Assembly: GCF_000211415.1 (NCBI RefSeq)
Contig: NZ_GL890775.1
Span: 748,606-812,605, forward strand
Length of the DNA stretch: 64,000 bases
Direction: 5' to 3'
Source: Enterobacter mori LMG 25706
GTDB lineage: Bacteria; Pseudomonadota; Gammaproteobacteria; Enterobacterales; Enterobacteriaceae
Part shown: positions 11,449 through 21,221 of the stretch, piece by piece
How the letters are laid out: each line of letters opens with the position of its first letter
Position numbering within the stretch: position 1 is the stretch's first letter
The notes under the pieces: generated by a model
Told to the model about the DNA's origin: nothing
Databases searched by the model: none
What the model saw: the letters and a program-made list of their open reading frames with translations, nothing else
Program-made: the position numbers and the translations under genes

Positions 11449-12704
11449 ATGTGTGACCAGCACCACGCCGACAGGCATATATTATGCTCGCAATGCGATA
11501 TGCTCGTGGCGTTGCCAGAGCTTGGTCACGGACATAAAGCCCTGTGTCCACGTTGCGGCGCAACGTTGACGACGGAGTGGGACGCGCCAAGGCAGCGTCC
11601 CACTGCTTATGCCCTTGCTGCATTGTTCATGCTGCTGCTTTCAAACCTTTTCCCTTTCATTTATATGAAAGTGGGCGGCATGACCAGCGAGGTCGATCTG
11701 CTTGAAATTCCTGGCGTGATGTTCTCGGAAGATTACGCCAGCCTCGGCACCTTTTTCCTCCTCTTTGTCCAAATCGTCCCGGCGTTCTGTCTGGTGGTGA
11801 TCCTGTTGCTGGTAAACCGCGTCAGGATGCCCACATCCCTTAAAATTAAACTCGCGCGTATCCTGTTCCAGCTGAAAAGTTGGGGGATGGCCGAGATCTT
11901 TCTGGCGGGGATTCTGGTCAGTTTCGTCAAGCTGATGGCCTATGGTGATGTGGGAATTGGCAGTAGCTTTATTCCCTGGTGCCTTTACTGTGTATTACAG
12001 CTGCGCGCTTTCCAGTGCGTAGACAGGCGATGGGCGTGGGATGACATCGCGCCAGCACCGACGCTTGCGCAGACGGTTAAGGTCGGTGTGCCGGGTATCC
12101 GTCAGGGGCTGCGCTCTTGCTCATGCTGTACCGCCGTTCTGCCCGCGGATCTCGATGTGTGTCCTCGCTGCGCCAAACGAAAGGCCATGTACGTCGTAAA
12201 AATAGCCTGCAGTGGACGATGGCGTTGCTGGTCACGTCAATCATGCTCTATCTGCCAGCCAATATTCTGCCCATTATGATCACCGATTTACTCGGCGACA
12301 AAATGCCCTCAACCATCCTTGCTGGGGTCGTTTTGCTGTGGGGCGAAGGATCGTATCCGGTGGCTGGCGTGATCTTCATCGCCAGTATTATGGTACCAAC
12401 CTTAAAAATGATCGCCATTGCCTGGCTCTGCTGGGACGCGAAAGGTCACGGCAAACGCGACAGCGAACGCATGCACCTGATCTACGAAGTTGTTGAATTT
12501 GTTGGCCGCTGGTCAATGATTGATGTGTTTGTCATTGCCGTTCTCTCTGCGCTGGTGCGCATGGGAGGACTGATGAGTATTTATCCCGCAATGGGAGCGC
12601 TAATGTTTGCGTTGGTCGTCATTATGACCATGTTTGCGGCCATGACCTTCGACCCTCGTTTATCGTGGGATCGTGAGCCCGAGTCAAGCCATGAGGAAGA
12701 GTAA
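11449..12704 (+). pseudogene. pqiA: pqiA, intermembrane transport protein PqiA, split by a frameshift
   Basis: Inner-membrane partner of the PqiB MCE tunnel in the paraquat-inducible lipid transport system. The first frame (from 11449) gives the N-terminal zinc-ribbon-like CSQC/CPRC region and the first PqiA membrane domain, then leaves the conserved path after VCPRC and stops at 12279. The family sequence resumes in the -1 frame from about 12174 (TKGHVRRKNSLQW) and runs to EEE at 12704. Removing two bases at 12172-12173 (an extra GC) restores CPRC-Q-TKG, the spacing of the intact protein. Either a true mutation that removes the second membrane domain or a sequence error. pqiBC downstream are intact. 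Confidence 0.85.
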
Positions 12705-12708
12705 GAGC

Positions 12709-14349
12709 ATGGAAAATAAGAGTGGAGAGGCGAAAGTGCAGAAGGTCAAGAACTGGTCTCCGGTGTGGATTTTCCCCATCGTAACCGCGCTGATCGGTGC
12801 ATGGATCCTGTTTTATCATTACAGCCATCAGGGACCGGAAGTCACGCTTATCACCACCAATGCAGAAGGTATTGAGGGGGGCAAAACCACCATCAAAAGC
12901 CGCAGTGTGGATGTGGGCGTGGTTGAAAGTGCAACCCTGACGGATGATTTGACGCACGTTGAAATAAAGGCGCGTTTAAATTCCGGTATGGAAAAATTGC
13001 TGCATGGCGACTCGGTTTTCTGGGTGGTTAAACCGCAGGTAGGACGTGAGGGGATCAGCGGGTTGGGGACGCTGCTGTCCGGCGCCTATATTGAGCTGCA
13101 GCCAGGTAAGAAAGGGAGCCAGCCGGGACAATACGAGCTGCTGGACTCTCCGCCGCTTGCGCCACCGGATGCAAAAGGCATTCGCGTGATCCTGGACAGT
13201 AAAAAAGCGGGACAGCTCTCGCCTGGCGATCCCGTGCTGTTCCGCGGCTATCGCGTGGGTTCAGTTGAAACCAGTACGTTTGACGCGCAAAAACGCACCA
13301 TTAGCTATCAGCTCTTCATCAATGCGCCAAACGATCGTCTGGTCACCAGCAACGTCCGCTTCTGGAAAGACAGTGGGATCGCGGTAGATCTGACCTCGGC
13401 GGGTATGCGTGTCGAAATGGGCTCCCTGACCACGCTGTTTGGCGGTGGCGTCAGTTTTGACGTGCCGGAAGGGCAGGATTTGGGCCAGCCGGTTGCAGAG
13501 AAAACGGCGTTCAGACTCTTTGACGATCAAAAAAGTATCCAGGATGCGCTCTATACCGATCACGTTGACTTCCTGATGTTCTTTAAGGACTCGGTCCGTG
13601 GCCTTCAGCCGGGTGCACCGGTCGAATTCCGCGGCATTCGACTCGGGACGGTTGGACAGGTTCCGTTCTTCGTGCCGGGTCTTCAGCAGATGCTGGATGA
13701 CGATTACCGTATTCCGGTGCTGATCCGCATTGAGCCGGAGCGTCTGCTCAACCAGATTGGCGAAAATCAGGATATTGCCACCCATATCAGCCAGCTGATG
13801 GAGCGCGGTCTGCGAGGCTCGCTGAAAACCGGAAACCTGGTCACCGGTGCGCTGTATGTGGATATGGACTTCTATCCTAAAGCGCCAGCGATTACCGGTA
13901 TTCGTGAATTCGGGGGCTATAAAATTATCCCAACGGTCAGCAGCGGTCTGGCGCAAATCCAGCAGCGTCTGATGGATACGCTCGATAAGATTAACAATCT
14001 GCCGCTTAATCCGATGCTGGAAGCCGCGACCGGTTCGTTACATCAAAGTCAGGCGACGATGCAACGTCTGCAAACGACGCTGGATAATATTAATAAGATC
14101 ACGGCAAGCCAGTCCATGCAGCAGCTGCCGCAGGATATGCAGAAAACGTTGCGTGAACTCAACCGTAGCATGCAGGGCTTCCAGCCGGGTTCAGCGGCGT
14201 ACAACAAGATGGTGGCCGATATGCAACGTCTTGATCAGGTCTTCCGTGAACCGCAGCCTGTGCTGAAAACGCTCAATGAGAAGAGCAACGCACTGGTGTT
14301 CGAAGCGAAAGATAAAAAGGATCCTGAGCCGAAGAGGGCTAAACAATGA
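12709..14349 (+). CDS. pqiB: Intermembrane transport MCE protein PqiB
   Basis: Periplasm-spanning MCE protein; one N-terminal membrane segment (PVWIFPIVTALIGAWILFYH) anchors three MCE domains and a long C-terminal helical needle, forming a lipid channel toward the outer membrane. Three MCE repeats are visible (starting near GPEVTLITTNAEGIEGGK, KGIRVILDSKKAGQLSPGD and VDFLMFFKDSVRGLQPGAP). The frame is open to 12673, but ATG 12709 gives 546 residues and begins MENKSGEAKVQKVKNWSP like E. coli. It sits four bases after the pqiA stop. Confidence 0.96.
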   Translation: MENKSGEAKVQKVKNWSPVWIFPIVTALIGAWILFYHYSHQGPEVTLITTNAEGIEGGKTTIKSRSVDVGVVESATLTDDLTHVEIKARLNSGMEKLLHGDSVFWVVKPQVGREGISGLGTLLSGAYIELQPGKKGSQPGQYELLDSPPLAPPDAKGIRVILDSKKAGQLSPGDPVLFRGYRVGSVETSTFDAQKRTISYQLFINAPNDRLVTSNVRFWKDSGIAVDLTSAGMRVEMGSLTTLFGGGVSFDVPEGQDLGQPVAEKTAFRLFDDQKSIQDALYTDHVDFLMFFKDSVRGLQPGAPVEFRGIRLGTVGQVPFFVPGLQQMLDDDYRIPVLIRIEPERLLNQIGENQDIATHISQLMERGLRGSLKTGNLVTGALYVDMDFYPKAPAITGIREFGGYKIIPTVSSGLAQIQQRLMDTLDKINNLPLNPMLEAATGSLHQSQATMQRLQTTLDNINKITASQSMQQLPQDMQKTLRELNRSMQGFQPGSAAYNKMVADMQRLDQVFREPQPVLKTLNEKSNALVFEAKDKKDPEPKRAKQ

Positions 14350-14912
14350 AAAAATGGCTAGCGATTGCAGGAGCGATGGTATTAACGGCCTGTAGCTCGG
14401 GTAGCGATAACAAAAGCTACTATCAGTTACCGCTGACGACCCAGGCGGGCGCACAAAGCACCGCCTCGCAGGGTAACCGTCTGTTATGGGTGGAGCAGGT
14501 TGCGGTGCCGGATTATCTGGCTGGCAACGGCGTGGTGTATCAAACCAGCGATGTTCAGTACGTTATTGCCAACAATAACCTTTGGGCCAGCCCGTTGGAC
14601 CAGCAGTTGCGCAATACGCTGGTGGCGAATCTCAGCAGCCAGCTTCCTGGCTGGGTTGTTGCGTCACAGCCGCTGGGAAGCGACCAGGACACGCTTAACG
14701 TCACCGTGACGGGCTTCCACGGCCGCTATGATGGCGTCGTTGTGGTGAGTGGAGAATGGCTGCTGAATCATCAGGGGCAGCTGATTAAGCGTCCTTTCCA
14801 TCTGGAAATGAAGCAGCAAAAAGATGGATATGATGAGATGGTGAAAGTGCTGGCCCAGGGTTGGGCGCAGGAGTCTGCGAGTATCGCCAGAGAGATTTCC
14901 AGACTGCCATAA
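14346..14912 (+). CDS. pqiC: Outer-membrane-associated lipoprotein PqiC
   Basis: Lipoprotein that completes the PqiABC envelope transport pathway. MKKWLAIAGAMVLTACSSGS has a lipobox (LTAC, acylated Cys16) and Ser at +2, the signal for outer-membrane sorting. The remaining 170 residues match the ABC-type transport auxiliary lipoprotein fold (YYQLPL). The ATG overlaps the pqiB stop by four bases. 188 residues. Confidence 0.93.
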   Translation: MKKWLAIAGAMVLTACSSGSDNKSYYQLPLTTQAGAQSTASQGNRLLWVEQVAVPDYLAGNGVVYQTSDVQYVIANNNLWASPLDQQLRNTLVANLSSQLPGWVVASQPLGSDQDTLNVTVTGFHGRYDGVVVVSGEWLLNHQGQLIKRPFHLEMKQQKDGYDEMVKVLAQGWAQESASIAREISRLP

Positions 14913-14927
14913 GTAAAATTCATCGAC

Positions 14928-14968
14928 AAAAGCCGCTATCAGAATTTCGCTGATTGCGGCTTTTTTTT
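14928..14968 (+). terminator. Rho-independent terminator after pqiC
   Basis: AAAAGCCGC (14928-14936) pairs with GCGGCTTTT (14956-14964), followed by more T residues. It ends the uup-pqiABC side before rmf. The 200 bases between it and rmf should hold the rmf promoter; no clear boxes were assigned. Confidence 0.9.
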
Positions 14969-15166
14969 CGTTTTGGCTTCAGGTTGTTACTTGTGCTGCA
15001 TCACATTTTTTGTACAAATGATCTTCTGCTTAGCTCACAAATATGACACCCGTATGAATTTTGAACGTTGACGCTGAGGCTAATTCGGGTTATTCGTTAT
15101 CTGTGCTTGCACACTTTGCAATCACTGTTTTCTTTCCACCAGACAAAAGAATGAGGGAAACGAGGC

Positions 15167-15334
15167 ATGAAGAGACAGAAACGAGATCGCCTGGAAAGGG
15201 CTCATCAACGTGGTTATCAGGCTGGCATCGCCGGACGTTCTAAAGAAATGTGTCCCTATCAGACTTTGAACCAAAGGTCTCAATGGTTAGGGGGCTGGCG
15301 AGAAGCCATCGGAGACAGGGCAGTACTTGCTTGA
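15167..15334 (+). CDS. rmf: Ribosome modulation factor RMF
   Basis: Stationary-phase protein that dimerises 70S ribosomes into inactive 100S particles. A 55-codon frame translates as MKRQKRDRLERAHQRGYQAG and continues through AGRSKEMCPYQ to DRAVLA, matching E. coli RMF nearly residue for residue. ACGAGG lies six bases before the ATG. The position between pqiC and fabA is conserved in enteric genomes. In E. coli it is induced by ppGpp. Confidence 0.96.
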   Translation: MKRQKRDRLERAHQRGYQAGIAGRSKEMCPYQTLNQRSQWLGGWREAIGDRAVLA

Positions 15335-15352
15335 TAGCGTCTCTTTAAAAAA

Positions 15353-15381
15353 GAAACCTCCGCAGAGCGGAGGTTTCGCCT
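15353..15381. terminator. Terminator shared by rmf and fabA
   Basis: GAAACCTCCGC (15353-15363) pairs perfectly with GCGGAGGTTTC (15367-15377) around AGA. The left flank is A-rich (TTTAAAAAA) and the right flank has CTTTC, so it can serve fabA on the minus strand and, less strongly, rmf. Confidence 0.85.
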
Positions 15382-15405
15382 TTCTGAAGCAGCTAAACGC
15401 CGGGC

Positions 15406-15924
15406 TTAGAAAGCAGAGGTATCCTGGAACAGACCCACTTTCAGATCGTTCGCGGTATAAATCAGACGACCATCTACCAGCACTTCACCATCCGCCAGGC
15501 CCATGATCAGACGACGGTTAACGATGCGCTTGAAGTGGATACGGTAGGTGACTTTCTTCGCGGTAGGCAGTACCTGACCGGTGAATTTCACTTCACCCAC
15601 GCCCAGCGCGCGGCCTTTGCCTTCGCCACCGAGCCAGCCCAGATAGAAGCCAACCAGCTGCCACATCGCATCGAGGCCCAGGCAGCCAGGCATTACCGGA
15701 TCGCCAATAAAGTGGCAACCGAAGAACCACAGGTCCGGGTTGATATCGAGTTCTGCTTCTACGTAACCCTTATCGAAGTTACCGCCGGTTTCGGTCATTT
15801 TCACGACACGGTCCATCATCAGCATGCTTGGGGCCGGTAACTGTGGGCCTTTAGCGCCAAACAGTTCACCACGACCAGAGGCAAGAAGGTCTTCTTTTGT
15901 ATAGGATTCGCGTTTATCTACCAT
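15406..15924 (-). CDS. fabA: 3-hydroxydecanoyl-ACP dehydratase/isomerase FabA
   Basis: Dehydrates 3-hydroxydecanoyl-ACP and isomerises trans-2 to cis-3-decenoyl-ACP, the branch point to unsaturated fatty acids. The 172-residue protein contains [24 protein letters not shown], which holds the catalytic His and Asp. Length and sequence match E. coli. The upstream region carries FabR- and FadR-type sites. Confidence 0.98.
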   Translation of the reverse strand: MVDKRESYTKEDLLASGRGELFGAKGPQLPAPSMLMMDRVVKMTETGGNFDKGYVEAELDINPDLWFFGCHFIGDPVMPGCLGLDAMWQLVGFYLGWLGGEGKGRALGVGEVKFTGQVLPTAKKVTYRIHFKRIVNRRLIMGLADGEVLVDGRLIYTANDLKVGLFQDTSAF

Positions 15925-15961
15925 GTTCTCAGTAAGCCTTATTTTAGTGAAGGACGCAGGA

Positions 15962-15998
15962 TAGCTAACACGTGTACGCTGAACAAGTCCGATCAGTT
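15962..15998 (-). promoter_or_regulatory. FabR and FadR binding sites of the fabA promoter
   Basis: On the minus strand AACTGATCGGACTTGTT (15998-15982) matches the FadR consensus AACTGGTCNGACNTGTT with one difference. AGCGTACACGTGTTAGCT (15980-15963) is the palindromic FabR-type site. FadR activates and FabR represses fabA in E. coli. The FadR site overlaps the last codon and stop of ycbZ. Confidence 0.82.
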
Positions 15999-17753
15999 TG
16001 AACTAAACCAACTTAACCAACGTAACGGCCAGGGATAACGATGACGAGCATCCGGCTGTGTTGCCTGAGCAATGCGCTCCTGAATGGTCTGCATCAGCGT
16101 GGTTTGACCCTCGCCATCCCATACCAGGTTTGTCAGTAAGGGTAGTGCATCCTCAATGCCTTCGATGGCCCACAGGGTGAATTGTTCCTGTTCCACCGCA
16201 TCAAGCAGTTCCTGGCTCAGGCTCAAATGGCGCGCGTTTGGCGCAGGGATAATAACGCCCTGTTTGCCGTTTAACCCACGCTGCTGACAAATGGAGAAGA
16301 AGCCTTCGATTTTCTCGTTCAGACCACCGACCGGCTGGGCGCGGCCAAACTGATCCACGGAACCCGTAATGGCGATGTTCTGATTAATCGGGACTTCTGC
16401 CAGGGCGCTGATCAAGGCACACAGCTCGGCCATTGAGGCGCTATCGCCATCGACTTCACTGTAGGACTGCTCAAACGTCAGGGACGCAGAGAAGGGGATC
16501 TGCTGCTCAAGCTGCAGCTCGGACATCAGGAAAGCCTGCATGATCATCATGCCTTTAGCATGAATGTTTCCACCCAGCTCCGCTTTTCGCTCAATATCCG
16601 TAAATTCACCGTCGCCAATGTGAACGACACAGCTGATACGGGAAGGCTCGCCGAACGCACGAGGGTGGCCGGGGAACTCAATTACGGACAAAGCGTTAAT
16701 CTGACCGATTCGTTCGCCTTCGGTCTCGACCAGAATCTGTTCCAGCAGGATTTCATCCTGCATGCGGTCCGCAAGATAGCCTTCGCGCCACTCACGCTGG
16801 GCAAGCATCTGGGTCAATTGTTCGCCTGTGAAAGCACCTTCGCCGCTGATCACACCCACTTCACGCAGCTGTTTACCGATCCAGAGTGGGCAAAGCGGCA
16901 GGGTTTCCTGGTCGCCGGTGTAGCGTACCGCTTCGCGGATTAAGCCCGGCCATGCGTCAGCCGCAGGGGTTGGCAGCGCAAAACGTTCAGCAACGGCCAT
17001 CACCCACTGGCACCACTGCGCCATATCATCCGCATCGGCAATTTGAATGTTGTCTTCGTATTCGCTGTAAACCGCCTGATCCGCCAGCTCTGGCTCCATT
17101 TCCTGGAAGTCGGCCAGAGACTCACGATCCCCCGTCAGCACGACGGTTAGAGAGAGCGGCATTGACGGGATGGATACAGGCAGAGGGCGAGACTCGTCAT
17201 AGCCTACCCAGTCGAAGCGCTGCTGGCTCACAATCGTTTTCAGACGCATCCACAGCAGCGGTTGCGACATCAGGGTGCGCAGGGAAATAATAAGTACGCC
17301 GCCGTTTGCGCGATGCACCAGCCCTGGCTGCAGGGAGAGCTCACCGTTAAACTGACGAAGACAACCAAAGAGTTGTTCTGCTTCGACCCAGTTAGCGGTA
17401 ACGACTTCGCCCTGCGCTGCAAAACGGTCATCAGCCTGCGTAGCGGGGGCGAAAGTGACATTATGCCCTGTGATACGATACTCGCCGCCGAAAACAGCAT
17501 TCGCTTCCGGTTTCAACTCGCGCATGGCATCACCCAGAAGCGTCAAATACTCGGCTTCTTCCGGGGCTTTGAGCAGCATGAAGGGAGATGTTGCCCATGG
17601 GCTTAACACCTGCTCCAGCGCGTAATGCAAACGCGGTTGGGTATCGCTAAGTATGAATTCGTGTTCTTGTGCGAGGTCTGGCTGTGCAAACAGTTCCTGA
17701 TAGCTCTCGGTATCCGGAACCAGGTCACGCCATGCTAGTTTCGTAATGGTCAA
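15993..17753 (-). CDS. ycbZ: Lon-like ATP-dependent protease homologue YcbZ
   Basis: Lon-family protein with an atypical N-terminal half and a C-terminal S16 peptidase domain. The Ser-Lys dyad is visible: [19 protein letters not shown] carries the Ser, and [18 protein letters not shown] the Lys. A classical Walker A GxxGxGKT is not evident, so ATP hydrolysis is doubtful. 586 residues, as in E. coli. The substrate is unknown. The name comes from synteny (fabA-ycbZ-matP) and sequence. Confidence 0.92.
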   Translation of the reverse strand: MTITKLAWRDLVPDTESYQELFAQPDLAQEHEFILSDTQPRLHYALEQVLSPWATSPFMLLKAPEEAEYLTLLGDAMRELKPEANAVFGGEYRITGHNVTFAPATQADDRFAAQGEVVTANWVEAEQLFGCLRQFNGELSLQPGLVHRANGGVLIISLRTLMSQPLLWMRLKTIVSQQRFDWVGYDESRPLPVSIPSMPLSLTVVLTGDRESLADFQEMEPELADQAVYSEYEDNIQIADADDMAQWCQWVMAVAERFALPTPAADAWPGLIREAVRYTGDQETLPLCPLWIGKQLREVGVISGEGAFTGEQLTQMLAQREWREGYLADRMQDEILLEQILVETEGERIGQINALSVIEFPGHPRAFGEPSRISCVVHIGDGEFTDIERKAELGGNIHAKGMMIMQAFLMSELQLEQQIPFSASLTFEQSYSEVDGDSASMAELCALISALAEVPINQNIAITGSVDQFGRAQPVGGLNEKIEGFFSICQQRGLNGKQGVIIPAPNARHLSLSQELLDAVEQEQFTLWAIEGIEDALPLLTNLVWDGEGQTTLMQTIQERIAQATQPDARHRYPWPLRWLSWFSSN

Positions 17754-17939
17754 AGTTGATGTTTTTTAGTCAGATGTAAAACCGTGGAGTATACCGTAAG
17801 CGGGGGGCTCTTCCCAAGCAGGATTGGGGATTTCAATGAGTGAATCTCAAGCGATGTTTCACAGGATATGATTTCTTTTCAGCAGATTGCCAAAAAACTG
17901 ATATTCTGAACAGAGTTACGTGGTAACACTGAGATCGCA

Positions 17940-18392
17940 ATGAAATATCAACAACTGGAAAATCTCGAAAGCGGCTGGAAATGGAAGTACCTGGTCAAAA
18001 AGCACCGTGAAGGGGAGCTGATCACCTGCTACATCGAAGCCAGCGCTGCGCAAGAGGCCGTGGATATTTTGCTGACCCTCGAAAATGAACCGGTACAGGT
18101 GAATAGCTGGATTGAGAAGCATATTAATCCCGCCCTGTTAAACCGGATGAAGCAAACTATCCGTGCGCGGCGAAAACGGCATTTTAATGCCGAGCATCAG
18201 CACACCCGTAAAAAATCAATCGACCTGGAGTTTATGGTCTGGCAGCGTCTGGCGGGGCTAGCGCAACGTCGAGGAAAAACGCTGTCAGAGACCGTAGTAC
18301 AACTGATTGAAGATGCCGAGCACAAAGAGAAGTATGCCAGCCAGATGTCGACGCTGAAGAACGATCTTCAGGCTCTGCTGGGTAAAAAGTAG
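17940..18392 (+). CDS. matP: Macrodomain Ter protein MatP
   Basis: Binds matS sites in the chromosome terminus and tethers the Ter macrodomain to the divisome through ZapB. The 150-residue protein begins [21 protein letters not shown], has a central basic helical region, a ribbon-helix-helix near [22 protein letters not shown], and a C-terminal coiled-coil. Its position beside ompA and ycbZ is conserved. I did not find an obvious matS site near it. Confidence 0.96.
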   Translation: MKYQQLENLESGWKWKYLVKKHREGELITCYIEASAAQEAVDILLTLENEPVQVNSWIEKHINPALLNRMKQTIRARRKRHFNAEHQHTRKKSIDLEFMVWQRLAGLAQRRGKTLSETVVQLIEDAEHKEKYASQMSTLKNDLQALLGKK

Positions 18393-18415
18393 TTTCTTAC
18401 TTTTCTTCAGACAAT

Positions 18416-18445
18416 AAAAAACCCCGCATGGCGGGGTTTTTTTAT
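18416..18445. terminator. Terminator between matP and ompA
   Basis: AAACCCCGC (18418-18426) and GCGGGGTTT pair around ATG, with A residues on the left and a run of T on the right, so it can stop transcription in both directions between the convergent genes. Confidence 0.9.
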
Positions 18446-18456
18446 AAGACGATAAC

Positions 18457-19512
18457 TTATGCCGCAGGCTGAGTTACAACGTCTTTGATACCTTTAACTT
18501 CGATCTCAACGCGACGATCTGGTGCCAGGCAGTCGATCAGTGCAGCGCGAGCTTTCACGTTGTCACAGGTAGAACCGGTCACTGGGTTAGATTCGCCCAT
18601 ACCACGTGGGGAGATCTTGTTAGCTGGGATACCTTTAGATACCAGGTAATCAACTACAGACTGAGCACGTTTCTCAGACAGTTTCTGGTTGTAAGCATCA
18701 GAACCGATACGGTCGGTGAAGCCCAGAACCACTACAGAACCATCTTTAGGATCCAGGTTGCTCAGCTGGGTGTACAGCTGATCCAGTGCCTGCTGACCTT
18801 CTGGTTTCAGGGTAGCTTTGTTGAAGTTGAACAGAACGTCAGACTTCAGAGTGAAGTGCTTGGTCTGTACTTCTGGAGCTGGAGCCGGAGCTGGAGCTAC
18901 GATTGGTGCAGCATCTTCCTGCTGACCGAAACGGTAAGAAACCCCAACGCTCAGCATGCCGTTGTCTGGACGAACGCCAACGGTAGCACCGTCACCAATG
19001 TTGTTAACCCACTGGTATTCCAGACGGGTAGCGATGTCACGGGTCATAGCCCACTCAACGCCACCAGCGAATACTGGGGAAACACCGGTGTCATGGTCGT
19101 CGCCAGCGATGCTGTTGCTGGAGTCTGCACGCCATACCATGCCGCCCAGACGGGTGTACACGTCCAGATCGTCAGTTACTGGGTAACCCAGTTTAGCGGT
19201 CAGCTGAACGCCTTGAGCTTTGAAAGCGCCATTGACGTTGTCGCCTTTGTATGGCATACGACCTAACCAGTCGTAACCCATTTCAAAACCAACATACGGG
19301 TTAACCTGATAGCCACCGAACGCGCCTGCACCCAGCTGGCTCTCGTGAGTCGGGCCATCGTTGTTCAGGCTGCTGTTGTACCAGCCGGTGTCATGGAACT
19401 GAGACCAGCCCAGTTTACCACCTGCATACCAGGTATTATCTTTCGGAGCGGCCTGCGCTACGGTAGCGAAGCCAGCCAGTGCCACTGCAATCGCGATAGC
19501 TGTCTTTTTCAT
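18457..19512 (-). CDS. ompA: Outer membrane protein A
   Basis: Abundant eight-stranded beta-barrel that also binds peptidoglycan. [21 protein letters not shown] is the signal peptide, mature start [12 protein letters not shown]. The barrel covers about residues 22-190, then a proline-alanine hinge ([11 protein letters not shown]), then the OmpA-like peptidoglycan-binding domain with the pair of Cys (STCDNV, LIDCLAP) and DRRVEIEV. 351 residues. Frames upstream are open to 19584, but ATG 19512 starts the signal peptide and follows GAGG. Confidence 0.98.
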   Translation of the reverse strand: MKKTAIAIAVALAGFATVAQAAPKDNTWYAGGKLGWSQFHDTGWYNSSLNNDGPTHESQLGAGAFGGYQVNPYVGFEMGYDWLGRMPYKGDNVNGAFKAQGVQLTAKLGYPVTDDLDVYTRLGGMVWRADSSNSIAGDDHDTGVSPVFAGGVEWAMTRDIATRLEYQWVNNIGDGATVGVRPDNGMLSVGVSYRFGQQEDAAPIVAPAPAPAPEVQTKHFTLKSDVLFNFNKATLKPEGQQALDQLYTQLSNLDPKDGSVVVLGFTDRIGSDAYNQKLSEKRAQSVVDYLVSKGIPANKISPRGMGESNPVTGSTCDNVKARAALIDCLAPDRRVEIEVKGIKDVVTQPAA

Positions 19513-19645
19513 TTTTTGCGCCTCGTTATCATCCAAAATTTGCCATGAAGATCTCTGCAGAGAAATCACGGTTAAATCCTTCACCGGGGGGCGTGGTCAA
19601 ATATAAATCTACCGATATCTTCGGCTTAGGCCGAGCACCCCTGGC
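19513..19645 (-). promoter_or_regulatory. ompA 5' untranslated leader
   Basis: About 133 bases on the minus strand from a probable start at GCCAGGGG (19645) to the ATG, the length of the long stabilising E. coli ompA leader. A hairpin-forming TCGGCCTAAGCCGA lies near the 5' end and AACGAGGCGCAAAAA precedes the ATG; this stretch is the region targeted by the sRNA MicA in relatives. Stabilising and sRNA functions are inferred from the strong resemblance. The remaining bases to 19867 are AT-rich promoter and sulA-distal sequence without other recognised features. Confidence 0.78.
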
Positions 19646-19867
19646 GATGTAAAGTCTACAACGTAGATGAAAACTTACAAGTGTGAAGTCTGTCAGGCAT
19701 ATGAAAAAAAAAGTTCCGTATACCTAATATTTAACATTTCTTGAACGAAAATTGTGCAGCAAAATTAACGAGAACCGCTCCAGACAAGCCTTGCCGAAGA
19801 TTTGACGCGTTGAACTATTTCTGCATCTTATGGTCGAAAAAAATTCCAGGAAAACTCCTAATTTCAC

Positions 19868-20377
19868 TCAATGATACAAATTTGAGTGAATTTTTAGTCC
19901 GGAATGTTGTCCTCTGCGATAAGAATCTGCACGAACTGGTCGCATAATAAACCCCATCGCGTGACCTTCTTCCGCTGCTTCCGTCAGTCTCAGGTGTTCC
20001 TGTTCCGACAGTTCATCAGGCAGCCATCCGATCACCACACTGTAATTCCCTGTGCGTAAGGCCCGAATCATTGAATCTACCGTATCGCAGGGTGAGAGCT
20101 GGTTAATCTGCATCACTTTCGCCAGCGGCAGGCCCGCAGACAGAACCCACTCGCGGCTCAATTTTTGTTGTGGCGTTAGCCAAAGCTGCCAGCGTGATTG
20201 CTGACCAAGCTGTTGCAACAGCGGCAGTAATAAGAGTTGTGTTAACAGAGGCTGGTCTTCACGGTAAACCACTTCACTGATAAGCCCTGTAGAATCACGC
20301 CCGACGGATTTCTGCGCGACATTGCCAGCGGTAGAAGAGAGAGATGTTGAGCGATTTGCATAGCCTGAAGTGTACAT
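19868..20377 (-). CDS. sulA: SOS cell division inhibitor SulA
   Basis: Blocks FtsZ polymerisation during the SOS response and is degraded by Lon. The 169-residue product starts [15 protein letters not shown], has the conserved core [20 protein letters not shown], and ends [11 protein letters not shown], the C-terminal Lon-recognition tail. Another in-frame ATG at 20383 (MNMYTSG) is equally close to an AGGG, so the start may be two codons earlier. A LexA box lies about 20 bases upstream. Confidence 0.96.
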   Translation of the reverse strand: MYTSGYANRSTSLSSTAGNVAQKSVGRDSTGLISEVVYREDQPLLTQLLLLPLLQQLGQQSRWQLWLTPQQKLSREWVLSAGLPLAKVMQINQLSPCDTVDSMIRALRTGNYSVVIGWLPDELSEQEHLRLTEAAEEGHAMGFIMRPVRADSYRRGQHSGLKIHSNLYH

Positions 20378-20397
20378 ATTCATTCCAGCCCTGTAGT

Positions 20398-20417
20398 TAC
20401 TGTATGGATATACAGTA
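20398..20417 (-). promoter_or_regulatory. LexA box of sulA
   Basis: TACTGTATGGATATACAGTA is a strong match to the SOS-box consensus TACTGTATATATATACAGTA. It overlaps the expected sulA promoter immediately upstream of the start codon, the same placement as in E. coli. Confidence 0.95.
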
Positions 20418-20594
20418 ACCCCTGTATGCATAAAGATCAACCTCATTTTCGGAAAGAGACTCGCAAATTTCACCCTTTCTTGGTGCGCCATAAAAAATCA
20501 TCTTGCCCTCCAGCAATAAGTTGCCTATTTTCCTGCTAACGGATCCGTTAGTGAGAAATATCGTTGTTAATAATTGATTTTAAATGGAATTATC

Positions 20595-21221
20595 ATGAAA
20601 AAGATATCTTATGAGCGGATTTATAAATCGCAGGAATACCTCTCACCGTTAGGCGAAATTCATCATCGGGCGCTATTCGGTGGGTACACCCTGGCGGTGG
20701 ATAACGCGGTGTTCGCGATGGTGTCGGAGGGGGAACTCTACCTCCGGGCCTGTGAAGAAAGTGCCAGGTATTGTGTACAAAACGCCTCTTCGTTTCTGAC
20801 GCTGATGAAACGGGGCCGTCCCGTCCTGCTTAATTACTATCGGGTGGACGACGGGCTGTGGCAGGACAGGGACAAATTGCTCCAGCTTTCCTCCTTTGCT
20901 CTCGACGCGGCAAGAAAGGAGCGCTGCCAGCGCCATCAGCGCAACCGGCTAAAAGATCTTCCAAACCTGACCTTTCAACTTGAGGTACTGCTTTTAGAAG
21001 CAGGCATCACTAATGAGGAAACTTTACGGGAACTGGGCGCCAGGAAATGCTGGTTAAAGATGAGGTCCAAAAACAAGGCCTTAAGTATTAAGGTGCTGTT
21101 CGCGCTGGAAGGTGCCATTGAAGGGCTACATGAAGCGGCGCTCCCGGCCGACATTCGCCGGGAGCTGACAGAGTGGTTTAATGCGCTGCCCGAGAGTCAG
21201 GAGCATCATTCCTCAAGGTAG
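20595..21221 (+). CDS. sxy: Sxy/TfoX competence regulator
   Basis: Co-activator that works with CRP at CRP-S promoters of DNA-uptake genes. 208 residues from MKKISYERIYKSQEYL; an N-terminal TfoX domain (FGGYTLAVDNAVFAMVSEGE) is followed by a C-terminal TfoX domain (LKDLPNLTFQLEVLL, LGARKCWLKMR). The ATG at 20574 lies upstream, but the family start is 20595. The 3' end overlaps the convergent yccS gene by 44 bases. Divergent from sulA, as in E. coli. Confidence 0.93.
   Translation: MKKISYERIYKSQEYLSPLGEIHHRALFGGYTLAVDNAVFAMVSEGELYLRACEESARYCVQNASSFLTLMKRGRPVLLNYYRVDDGLWQDRDKLLQLSSFALDAARKERCQRHQRNRLKDLPNLTFQLEVLLLEAGITNEETLRELGARKCWLKMRSKNKALSIKVLFALEGAIEGLHEAALPADIRRELTEWFNALPESQEHHSSR

Noticed and set aside
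12160-12180. Programmed -1 ribosomal frameshift in pqiA
   Set aside because: The codons before the break (CGC TGC GCC AAA CGA) do not form an X XXY YYZ slippery heptamer, and no strong downstream stem was seen. Homologues encode PqiA in a single frame.
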